64,000 nucleotides of DNA from Saprospiraceae bacterium (lineage in GTDB: Bacteria > Bacteroidota > Bacteroidia > Chitinophagales > Saprospiraceae): contig CATQHI010000008.1 of assembly GCA_958295895.1 (NCBI GenBank), positions 245,663 through 309,662 on the forward strand, written 5' to 3'. Below are positions 8,260 to 15,442 of the stretch, piece after piece; the stretch's first letter is position 1, and the number at the start of each line of letters is the position of its first letter. The notes under the pieces are model-generated. The model did not search any database. It was not told the DNA's origin and saw only the letters and a list, made by a program, of their open reading frames with translations. The translations under genes were made by a program, and so were the position numbers.

Positions 8260-9747
8260 ATGGCCGAGCAACTAGGCATCCTCACCCTCCTCCCCCCCGT
8301 CATCGCCATCATCCTGGCCATTGCGACGCGGCAGGTTTTCATCTCCCTGCTGGCGGGCATCTTTTTGGGTTACATTATTCTGGCCGGTGGCGATCCCTGG
8401 ATCGGCTTTCTGGATACCATGCAGGGGCTGGTGGACGTATTTGCCGATGCAGGCAACACCCGTACCATTATGTTTTGCGCGCTGGTGGGGGCGCTGATCG
8501 TATTCATGCAGCGCAGCGGGGGCGTAGCGGGCTTCATCGAGGCGATTGATGAGCGGCTACGGAGCTACGAGGAGCGCAGGGACGGGTCCAGCCGCACGGT
8601 GGTGCAGTTACTAGCCTGGTTTACCGGCGTGCTGATCTTCGTGGAGTCGAGCATCAGCGTACTCACGGTAGGCACCCTGTACCGGCCTATTTTCGATAAG
8701 CTCGGACTGAGCCGGGAAAAGCTGGCCTACATCGCCGATAGCTCCTCCGCCCCCAGCTCCATCCTCATCCCCTTCAATGGCTGGGGGGCCTTCATCATGA
8801 CCCTACTGGCCGCCCAGGGGTTCGACAATCCCTTCGGCACCATGATGCGGGCCATGGGGTACAACTTCTACGCCTTTGCGGCCATCCTGCTGGTACCCGT
8901 GGTAGTGCTTACGGGCATCGAGTGGGGGCCCATGCAACGCGCCGAACAGCGGGCCCGTCGGGGGCAAACCCTCAATGAAGGGGCCACCCCCGTCGTCGAC
9001 GAGGAGCTCACGAGTATCGAGGCCAAGGAGGGTATACCACCGCGGGCGGTCAATATGGTCATCCCCATCGCCGTCATGGTCTTCTTCATGCCCTTCATGC
9101 TGGCCTACACGGGCTGGGCGGAGGCACGCGAGGTACTGGGACCGGGCGCGGACGCAGGTGCAATGATCTTCCAGTCCATCGGCAGTGGTAGTGGATCTAC
9201 CGCCGTGCTCATCGCGGTGACCCTGTCCATCCTAGTGTCGATGGTATTCTATAAAGTGCAGGGCATCTTCGGCATTCGCGAGTCGGTGGATCTGGTGCTG
9301 AAGGGCATTGCCGGGCTGATCCCCCTGGCCCTGCTCATGCTGCTTGCCTTCGCCATCGGGGCGCTGTGCCGGCAACTGGAGACCGGGATTTACGTCTCGG
9401 AAGTAGCCCAGGGCTGGCTCTCTCCGGGGCTGGTCCCCTTCCTGGTGTTTCTGGTCACCTGCTTCATTGCCTTCAGTACCGGCACGAGCTGGGGCACCTT
9501 TGCGATCATGATCCCCATCGCCGTACCCATGGCCCGTGACATGGACGCCAACGTGCTGATGGCCGTAGCCGCGGTGCTCGGGGGCGGGGTGTTCGGCGAC
9601 CACTGCTCCCCCATCTCGGATACGACCATCCTGAGCAGCATGGCCTCCTCCACCGATCACATCGATCACGTGAAGACGCAGCTGCCGTACGCGGGGCTGG
9701 CGGGGGTGGTGGCTGCGGGGCTTTACCTAATACTAGGCTTGCTGTAG
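8260..9747 (+). CDS. NhaC-family Na+/H+ antiporter
   Basis: A 495-residue inner-membrane transporter with about eleven hydrophobic segments. The N-terminal ILTLLPPVIAIILAIATRQV, the central SSSAPSSILIPFNGWGAF and the late GDHCSPISDTTILSSMAS are diagnostic of the NhaC/YqkI-type antiporter family, which exchanges Na+ for protons (some members carry malate/lactate). Length is normal. It is read alone, divergent from the 92-residue gene and convergent with the GH3 gene. Confidence 0.88.
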   Translation: MAEQLGILTLLPPVIAIILAIATRQVFISLLAGIFLGYIILAGGDPWIGFLDTMQGLVDVFADAGNTRTIMFCALVGALIVFMQRSGGVAGFIEAIDERLRSYEERRDGSSRTVVQLLAWFTGVLIFVESSISVLTVGTLYRPIFDKLGLSREKLAYIADSSSAPSSILIPFNGWGAFIMTLLAAQGFDNPFGTMMRAMGYNFYAFAAILLVPVVVLTGIEWGPMQRAEQRARRGQTLNEGATPVVDEELTSIEAKEGIPPRAVNMVIPIAVMVFFMPFMLAYTGWAEAREVLGPGADAGAMIFQSIGSGSGSTAVLIAVTLSILVSMVFYKVQGIFGIRESVDLVLKGIAGLIPLALLMLLAFAIGALCRQLETGIYVSEVAQGWLSPGLVPFLVFLVTCFIAFSTGTSWGTFAIMIPIAVPMARDMDANVLMAVAAVLGGGVFGDHCSPISDTTILSSMASSTDHIDHVKTQLPYAGLAGVVAAGLYLILGLL

Positions 9748-9751
9748 GGCA

Positions 9752-9784
9752 GGACCTCGAACCTTTGAGCGTCCGGTCGAGTCC
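9752..9784. terminator. Hairpin between convergent NhaC and GH3 genes
   Basis: GGACCTCGA (9752-9760) pairs with TCGAGTCC (9777-9784) with one bulged C. The stem lies between the two stop codons. The loop belongs to a 24-nt element that recurs at 31181-31204. Confidence 0.6.
9759..9782 (+). repeat. 24-nt dispersed element, copy 1
   Basis: The stretch beginning GAACCTTTGAGCGTCCGGT is repeated at 31181-31204 with one difference in 24 (C against T). This copy sits between two convergent gene ends. Confidence 0.7.
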
Positions 9785-11311
9785 TTAGCCCAGAAAAGCC
9801 AGCAACTCTCCCAGCTGCTCCTCCCCCATCACCTTCGGAAACTTGATCTGCCCCCCCTTTTTCTTGGTCTGCTCTAGAAAAGCGTAGAGGCGGTCGGCGG
9901 GCACCACTTTGACACGTAGGTCCTTGAGCGCTTTCTTACGGGCTACGGCATAGTTTTTATTCACCTCCTGCAGGTGCTCATCGATCAGCTGCTTGGCTTG
10001 CTCGGCGTCGAGCTTACCGGTTTCCAGTCCGAGGACCCACTGGTGAATATACTCCCCGTCCTCGGCGCGCTTGGTTGCCCCCACCGCGAATTCTTTCACC
10101 TGCGACCCCGCCCGCTCGTTGAGGACCTGGATGGCCTTGTTGAGTTTTTCCTCGCTGAGCTGACTGCCGACTACGTTAAGGAAGTACTTGGTGCGGCCGG
10201 TGATGACGATCTCCATCTTCCGCTTGTCGACGAACCTGATGGTGTCGCCGATCATGTAGCGCCAGGCCCCGGCGGGGGTGGACACGATCAGGGCGTAATC
10301 AACCCCCTCCTCCACCTGTCGGAAATCGTACACCACGGGCTTCTCTAAAATGGTGCCGGTAGCGTCGAAGCCGCGCTCGTCGTGGGGCACGAATTCAAAG
10401 TACATGCCGTGATCGAGGGCCAGCTCCATGGCCATGGTATCGGGCCGGGCGTTGAAGGCAAAGAAGCCCTCGCTGGCTAGGTAGGTGTCCATGATGACGA
10501 TGGGGTGGTCCAGCAGCGACTCGAAGACCTCACGGTAGGGCTCGAAGGCCACCCCGCCGGTGGTGTAGACGCTCAGGTTGGGCCAGATGTCGTGGATGTT
10601 GTTGAGCCTGTTGTGCTTGATGACCTTACGGAGCATCATGACCATCCAGGAGGGAATGCCGGCCAGGCCCCCAACGTCCCAGGAGGGGGCCTCTTCGGCG
10701 ATGCGCTGTACGCGCTCGTCCCAGTCGGCGATTTGGGCGATCTCCAGGCCGGGCTTGTACACGCCTTCCATAAATTCGGGCATATTGCTGACGTTGATGC
10801 CGCTGATCTCGCCCTCCTTCCAGCCGTCTTTTTCGTCGAGGTCGGCCGAGCTGGTGAGCATCAGGATGTCCTTTTCGAAGAGCTCGGCGGGCAGGTCGAA
10901 GTTGGCCAGGCACTCGGCCTGGGCGCGACCCACGCGCTGGGTGCATTCGAGCATATTATCGGTGACGGGGATGCGCTTGCTCTTTTTACCGGTAGTACCG
11001 CTACTAAGGGCGAAGAACTCGGGGCGACCGGGCCAGGTGATGTCGGGGTTGCGGCGCTGCTGCTTCCACCACTGCTCGTTCATCGTGTGGTAGTCGTGCA
11101 GGGGTACGGCCTTCCGGTAGGCAACTCGTACATCCTCGGCTTCCAGTAGGCCGGCGAAGTTGTAGTATTTGCCAAAGGCGGTATTCCGGGCCGTTTCGAG
11201 CAGCTCGCGTAGCTGGGTTTCCTGGGCGGCACCCGGGTCACCGGGCTCGTGGGGCAGCAGGGCGTGCTTGGTCTGGATAAGGGCTTTGATGACGTGTCCG
11301 TAGAAGGCCAT
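9785..11311 (-). CDS. GH3 family acyl-acid-amido synthetase-like protein
   Basis: A 508-residue adenylate-forming enzyme of the GH3 auxin-responsive family. The ATP/AMP-binding signature is SSGTTGKKSKRIPVT near residue 110, followed by YTTGGVAFEPYR and the conserved YRMIGDT-like WRYMIGDTIRFVD segment. Plant homologues conjugate amino acids to acyl acids; bacterial members have no settled substrate. ATG 11311 starts at homology (MAFYGHVIKALIQ); the 20 codons before it are proline-rich and unlikely. It lies downstream of the barrel protein on the same strand with a 78-bp gap. Confidence 0.9.
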   Translation of the reverse strand: MAFYGHVIKALIQTKHALLPHEPGDPGAAQETQLRELLETARNTAFGKYYNFAGLLEAEDVRVAYRKAVPLHDYHTMNEQWWKQQRRNPDITWPGRPEFFALSSGTTGKKSKRIPVTDNMLECTQRVGRAQAECLANFDLPAELFEKDILMLTSSADLDEKDGWKEGEISGINVSNMPEFMEGVYKPGLEIAQIADWDERVQRIAEEAPSWDVGGLAGIPSWMVMMLRKVIKHNRLNNIHDIWPNLSVYTTGGVAFEPYREVFESLLDHPIVIMDTYLASEGFFAFNARPDTMAMELALDHGMYFEFVPHDERGFDATGTILEKPVVYDFRQVEEGVDYALIVSTPAGAWRYMIGDTIRFVDKRKMEIVITGRTKYFLNVVGSQLSEEKLNKAIQVLNERAGSQVKEFAVGATKRAEDGEYIHQWVLGLETGKLDAEQAKQLIDEHLQEVNKNYAVARKKALKDLRVKVVPADRLYAFLEQTKKKGGQIKFPKVMGEEQLGELLAFLG

Positions 11312-11389
11312 AGGGGTAGGCTGTGGTGAGGCGGGCAATACGGGTGGTGTAACGTGGGGTAAGCGCTGCACGTTCGCCCGTGGGGGTTG

Positions 11390-12085
11390 CTAGATAAATA
11401 ACCTACGGACGACCAGGCGCAGCCCTACTTGATAAAAGTTCCGATTGGCGATGGTGGTATCGCCGGGCCGCAAATTGCCATTGAGGAAGAACTGGAAGGT
11501 GGGCTGGAACCGGATGGCCCAGTCAGCACTTAGTTTACGGTCGTAGCCGATACCGGTGGTGAGGGAGGTGACGAAACCGCGGTAGTCTACGTCATCATCG
11601 GATACCTGCTCCGTACCTAACTCCTGCCCATCACGGAAGGTGGTCCGCTCCGTGCGGGTGCCCAAATGGTACTGCACCCCGGCGCCGAGGAAGAACATGA
11701 CCCGGTCGCGCTCCGTAGCATCCTGGTAGAAATTGAGCTCGAAGGGCAGGGCCAGGTAGTTGGCCGTTACCGCTTCGGAAAAGCTGCCCCCGGCCACTCC
11801 GGCCTCCGGCTGCTGGCTGGTGGAGTAGCCCAGGTGCGTAAAGCGCAGTCCGGTGGTATAGCCGATGCGATCGACCCGTGACTCGTACACCACCCCCAGT
11901 CCGTAACTAAAGCCCCCCCGCTCCAGACTGTCGAGCCGTTCGAGCTGACTGAAGGTGGCAGTGTTGGTGCCGGAGATGCGCTGGCTACCGTACTGGGGGG
12001 TGAGCTCCAGGCTGAAGCTGCGTTCCAGGGTTTGGGCGTTCACGAGGGAGGAGAGCAGCACAAATAGGCAGCACAGTCGATACAT
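11390..12085 (-). CDS. Outer membrane beta-barrel protein (PorT/OmpA-barrel type)
   Basis: A 231-residue protein with signal peptide MYRLCCLFVLLSSLVNAQ (cleavage near residue 18). The mature part has alternating hydrophobic strands (YGLGVVYESR, YTTGLRFTHLGY, NYLALPFELNFY, VMFFLGAGVQYHLG) and a final strand ending LRLVVRRLFI, as expected for an eight-stranded barrel. This resembles the PorT/outer membrane beta-barrel families common in Bacteroidetes. No ligand can be inferred. The start is ATG 12085; upstream sequence in the same frame is not homologous and overlaps rsmD. Confidence 0.82.
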   Translation of the reverse strand: MYRLCCLFVLLSSLVNAQTLERSFSLELTPQYGSQRISGTNTATFSQLERLDSLERGGFSYGLGVVYESRVDRIGYTTGLRFTHLGYSTSQQPEAGVAGGSFSEAVTANYLALPFELNFYQDATERDRVMFFLGAGVQYHLGTRTERTTFRDGQELGTEQVSDDDVDYRGFVTSLTTGIGYDRKLSADWAIRFQPTFQFFLNGNLRPGDTTIANRNFYQVGLRLVVRRLFI

Positions 12086-12269
12086 AAACCCGCAGTTTGC
12101 TAGGTAACGAATTTCGCCGGCGCTGTTGCATATAAGTTTTAACCCATAATCGCCGCTGGGCGAACCCTCCATTCCCCTTCTGTCCTGACGGCTCTGTGAA
12201 ACCTCTGAGCAGCCCTTTGTACAACCCGTAGGGCTATCTGTGGTAAATTGTCCCAGTAATAGTTGCTCG

Positions 12270-12812
12270 TCAAGTCTGAAAGAAGCTAAAAATAGTTTTC
12301 CCGTACTTCCGCACCTCCGTACACCGCCCATCCCCCGCAAAGTCATGGTGCGGGTTATGCTCCAGCACGAAAAGCCCCCCGGGTGCGAGCAGACCGGCCC
12401 CGAATACCAGATCGGGAAGCTCCGGAATGTTCGGTAGCGGATAGGGTGGACCGGCAAAGATGTAGCTGTAGGGCTCTGCGACCGGCCGTTCGATGAAGTT
12501 AAAAACGTCCATACGCCAGACCTGGATGCAGTCCTCGACGCCGAGGGTGGCAATAGTTTTTTTGACGAAAGCTACCGCCGGGGCGTGCTTATCGACGTAG
12601 GTGACGTCGCAGCAGCCCCGACTGATGAACTCGTAGTCGTGGCTACCCGTACCGCCGAACAGGTCGAGTACCCGCTGCTCTTCGAAGTACAGCCGGTTGT
12701 TGAGCAGATTGAAGAGCCCCTCCTTGGCGTAATCCGTCGTAGGGCGGGTGGGCCAGTTATCGGCCGGGGGGCTGAAGCGGCGTCCCTTGAACTTACCGGA
12801 GATGATGCGCAT
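12270..12812 (-). CDS. rsmD: 16S rRNA guanine-N2 methyltransferase RsmD
   Basis: A 180-residue RsmD-type methyltransferase that would modify G966 of 16S rRNA. The N-terminus MRIISGKFKGRRF and the RPTTDYAKEGLFN segment are family signatures, and the SAM-binding motif is DLFGGTGSHDYEFISRG (50-66). The catalytic motif IV, normally (D/N)PPY, reads GPPY at 121-124, from codon GGT where GAT or GAC is expected. That is a notable change in a catalytic residue. It is preceded 12 bp upstream by DUF3822, its usual Bacteroidetes neighbour. Confidence 0.9.
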   Translation of the reverse strand: MRIISGKFKGRRFSPPADNWPTRPTTDYAKEGLFNLLNNRLYFEEQRVLDLFGGTGSHDYEFISRGCCDVTYVDKHAPAVAFVKKTIATLGVEDCIQVWRMDVFNFIERPVAEPYSYIFAGPPYPLPNIPELPDLVFGAGLLAPGGLFVLEHNPHHDFAGDGRCTEVRKYGKTIFSFFQT

Positions 12813-12824
12813 CGGAGAATAGAA

Positions 12825-13673
12825 TTAGCCCAGGCAGAGCAGGTCGAAGTACTGCTGGGGCGGGAGGTCCTCCAGGGGGGGACTGAGTACGGGCGGCACG
12901 GGGTAGGTGCTAAACCGGATGTCCTCCACGTAGCGGTAGAACTGGTAGTAGAGTTCATCCGTGGTGGTAATCTCTCCGCTTAGGTAAAGGGCGGAACGAC
13001 TGGGCAGCAAGCCCGACTGGGTGTAGGCCAGCAGCAGGTAGTAGACGGCGTCCTGCGAGCTCTCCCAGTGGAAGGAATTGTAGTATACCAGTCTCCCGCT
13101 GCGGTGACCGGCCAGTAGCAGGCGGTTGCCCCGGACCGAGCAGGAGATAGCTTCGTGCTGGAGGCGCTGCGAGCGGGCGGCCCAGGCGGTAAGCAGGCCA
13201 CCGGCATAGTGCTGGATACGGCGCACTGCCAGGGTGGCCGTTGCTGCCACCAGGTCGTCGCGCCGGGCCCCGTAGACCAGGTGACCGCCGAGCGCCTGGT
13301 GGGCCTCGTGTCGTACCTCATCTTCCAGGCCGACGACGGTGAGTTGTTCGAGGTAGGTGCGGGCCTGCCCGGCGGCGAAGAGTTCGGCGGGTACCAGAGT
13401 GAAGGTGGGAGTATCCCAGGCCAGTTGCACGCTGCCGTAGGTGCGGCCGTGCAGGCGTAGGTCGCCGGCTACGAGGTCGGCCAGTCGGGCCGGCCAGTCG
13501 ACCGCTGCCACCGGCTGTAATTCGGCGCGGCGGTAGGCTAGGAGCTGATTCGTGAGCTGGTTGCGGATGATATACGCAAAACTGTCCACCCCCGTGAGGA
13601 TGGACAGTTCGTAATCAGCGGTGGCATCCGGGCGGAAGGCCGGTGCGGTACTATCGTAAGCGGCTACTCCCAA
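12825..13673 (-). CDS. DUF3822 family protein
   Basis: A 282-residue protein matching the Bacteroidetes DUF3822 family, which is commonly found beside rsmD. Visible marks are YELSILTGVDSFAYIIRN near the N-terminus and YNSFHWESSQDAVYYLLL near residue 200. Two tandem actin-like halves are possible but not demonstrated. No ATG fits; the best start is TTG 13673, which lies inside the last codons of the upstream gene (10-nt overlap). Together with that gene and rsmD it forms a tight minus-strand operon. Function is unknown. Confidence 0.85.
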   Translation of the reverse strand: MGVAAYDSTAPAFRPDATADYELSILTGVDSFAYIIRNQLTNQLLAYRRAELQPVAAVDWPARLADLVAGDLRLHGRTYGSVQLAWDTPTFTLVPAELFAAGQARTYLEQLTVVGLEDEVRHEAHQALGGHLVYGARRDDLVAATATLAVRRIQHYAGGLLTAWAARSQRLQHEAISCSVRGNRLLLAGHRSGRLVYYNSFHWESSQDAVYYLLLAYTQSGLLPSRSALYLSGEITTTDELYYQFYRYVEDIRFSTYPVPPVLSPPLEDLPPQQYFDLLCLG

Positions 13674-14245
13674 TTGCCGGCCAGGCTCGGTTTGCTTAGG
13701 TCGCCGAACTTCAGCGGTTTATTGGGGTCGTACATCTGGTCGTAGCGCTTGAAGCGCGCGTCGCCGAAGCGGTCCATGAATTCCTTACGGGCGATGCCTA
13801 CCTGTACCACGGGCACCTTCGTCGACTGGTAGTCGATGGTATCGGCGGCAATATCGAACGTCTTGTTATCGGTATAGGGGACGTATTCCAGGCGGTCCAG
13901 GTCGATGCCCAGGGAGCGTACGCTGTCGATGGCGGGCATGTAGGTAGTATCGTAGGCGGTTGAGGGGTCGAAGTTGGGATCGTCAGGATCGCCGATGATA
14001 CGCACCTCCGTGAAGCGCCCCTGGGTCAGTACCTGCTTGAGGGTATCGAAGTTGGGAGCAAACATACCGGTGATGTCGCGGTACATCTCCTGGGTAGTAC
14101 GGATGATCTTGAGCTGGTCGGCGACGGCATCTTCACGCACGGCCCGCTCATCGGCAAAGGTGATGGGTTCCTCGATACTGCGGTAGAGGAAGAAGGCCAG
14201 GACGAAGGCCAGGACCAAAAATGCCAGGCTGAATAGTTTGCGCAT
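13664..14245 (-). CDS. Membrane-anchored hypothetical protein
   Basis: A 193-residue protein with one N-terminal membrane segment (LFSLAFLVLAFVLAFFLYRSI, residues 4-24) and a soluble remainder that is probably periplasmic. The segment AVADQLKIIRTTQEMYRDITGMFAPNFDTL looks alpha-helical. Gene order (this gene, DUF3822, rsmD) is the likely operon; the stop overlaps the DUF3822 start. The family has no function that I know. The divergent neighbour is tsaD. Confidence 0.78.
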   Translation of the reverse strand: MRKLFSLAFLVLAFVLAFFLYRSIEEPITFADERAVREDAVADQLKIIRTTQEMYRDITGMFAPNFDTLKQVLTQGRFTEVRIIGDPDDPNFDPSTAYDTTYMPAIDSVRSLGIDLDRLEYVPYTDNKTFDIAADTIDYQSTKVPVVQVGIARKEFMDRFGDARFKRYDQMYDPNKPLKFGDLSKPSLAGNWE

Positions 14246-14328
14246 CGTGAGCAGTTGTGTGGTGCAAGTATAAAACAATTTCCCGGACCGGTCAGCGACC
14301 CCCGGCCATAAATATACGTTTTCCCACC

Positions 14329-15327
14329 ATGCCCACCCTTCTTGCGATAGAATCAAGCTGCGACGACACCTCCGCCGCCGTCGTACGCGACGGCACCGTG
14401 CTGAGTAACGTCACCGCCGCCCAGGCCATCCACGTCGAGTACGGCGGCGTGGTACCCGAGTACGCCAGCCGCGCCCACCAGCGCAACATCACCCCCACGG
14501 TCGCCGTCGCCCTACGCCGCGCGGGGGTCACCGAGCAGGATATCGAGGGCGTTGCCTTCACCCGCGGCCCCGGCCTCATCGGCTCGCTGATGGTGGGTGT
14601 TAGCTTCGCCAAGGCCTTTGCCCTGGCCCGTGGTATCCCCCTGATCGAGGTCGACCACATGCAGGCGCACGTCCTGGCCCATTTTGCCGAGCCGCCGTAC
14701 CCGGACTTCCCCTTCCTCTGCCTCACGGTATCCGGCGGGCATACCCAGCTGGTGGTCGTGCACAGTGCCCTGGAGCAGGAGATCATCGGCCGCACCATCG
14801 ACGACGCCGCCGGCGAAGCCTTCGATAAGTCCGGCAAACTACTCGGCCTGCCCTACCCCGCCGGCCCCGAGATCGACCGCCTGGCCCGGCGGGGTACGCC
14901 AGTACTGACATTCGCTCAGCCCGATCCGGGAGGGCTCGACTTCAGCTTCAGTGGCCTTAAGACCAGCATCCTCTATACCCTACAAAAAAAGGCCCGGGAG
15001 CAGCCCGACTACGTCGCAGGAAACCTCGCCGACATCTGCGCCTCCGTCCAGCAGGCTATTATTGATACGCTGCTGGGCAAACTCATCGCGGCGGCCGAGC
15101 AAACGGAGCTCACCCAGATTGCCCTGGCCGGTGGGGTAAGCGCGAATAGTGCCCTACGTCAGCGCCTGGAAAAGGAGGGCCGGCAGCGGGGCTGGACCAC
15201 CTTCGTGCCCCGCCTAGAATACTGCACGGATAATGCGGCTATGATCGGGGTGATGGCCACCTTTAAGCACGCGCAGCGGCTATTTGCCGAGCACACCGTA
15301 GCCCCCGCCGCCCGGCTCGGTAAGTAG
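14329..15327 (+). CDS. tsaD: tRNA N6-threonylcarbamoyladenosine transferase TsaD
   Basis: A 332-residue ASKHA-fold enzyme that transfers the threonylcarbamoyl group to A37 of ANN-decoding tRNAs, with TsaB and TsaE. It starts MPTLLAIESSCDDTSAAVV. The metal-binding HxxxH is DHMQAHVLAH (His110, His114), and GGHTQLV and ALAGGVSANSALR are diagnostic. Length is normal. The ATG at 14329 matches the family start; an upstream in-frame extension has no homology. It is transcribed alone, divergent from the DUF3822 operon. Confidence 0.97.
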   Translation: MPTLLAIESSCDDTSAAVVRDGTVLSNVTAAQAIHVEYGGVVPEYASRAHQRNITPTVAVALRRAGVTEQDIEGVAFTRGPGLIGSLMVGVSFAKAFALARGIPLIEVDHMQAHVLAHFAEPPYPDFPFLCLTVSGGHTQLVVVHSALEQEIIGRTIDDAAGEAFDKSGKLLGLPYPAGPEIDRLARRGTPVLTFAQPDPGGLDFSFSGLKTSILYTLQKKAREQPDYVAGNLADICASVQQAIIDTLLGKLIAAAEQTELTQIALAGGVSANSALRQRLEKEGRQRGWTTFVPRLEYCTDNAAMIGVMATFKHAQRLFAEHTVAPAARLGK

Positions 15328-15379
15328 CGATGGAAATTTATGGGATAAATCGCTGGAGCGCAACATCCGCAAAACATAA

Positions 15380-15408
15380 TTGTTAGACTTATCTAACTTC
15401 TTAGTTTG
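15380..15408 (+). promoter_or_regulatory. Candidate promoter and operator of the TonB receptor operon
   Basis: TTG at 15380-15382 and TTAGTTTG at 15401-15408 are 18 bp apart. They resemble the Bacteroidetes promoter (TTTG near -33, TAnnTTTG near -7). Between them lies a perfect 6-bp inverted repeat GTTAGActtaTCTAAC (15382-15397), well placed for a repressor. The TTAG half-sites recall DtxR/MntR-type boxes, but that is inference. Confidence 0.5.
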
Positions 15409-15442
15409 CGTTGCCGACCTCCTGCACCTGACCCGCTACCCC

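Noticed and set aside
10505-11149. A 214-codon plus-strand frame under the GH3 gene
   Set aside because: It mirrors the codon pattern of the GH3 gene and shows no recognisable motif.
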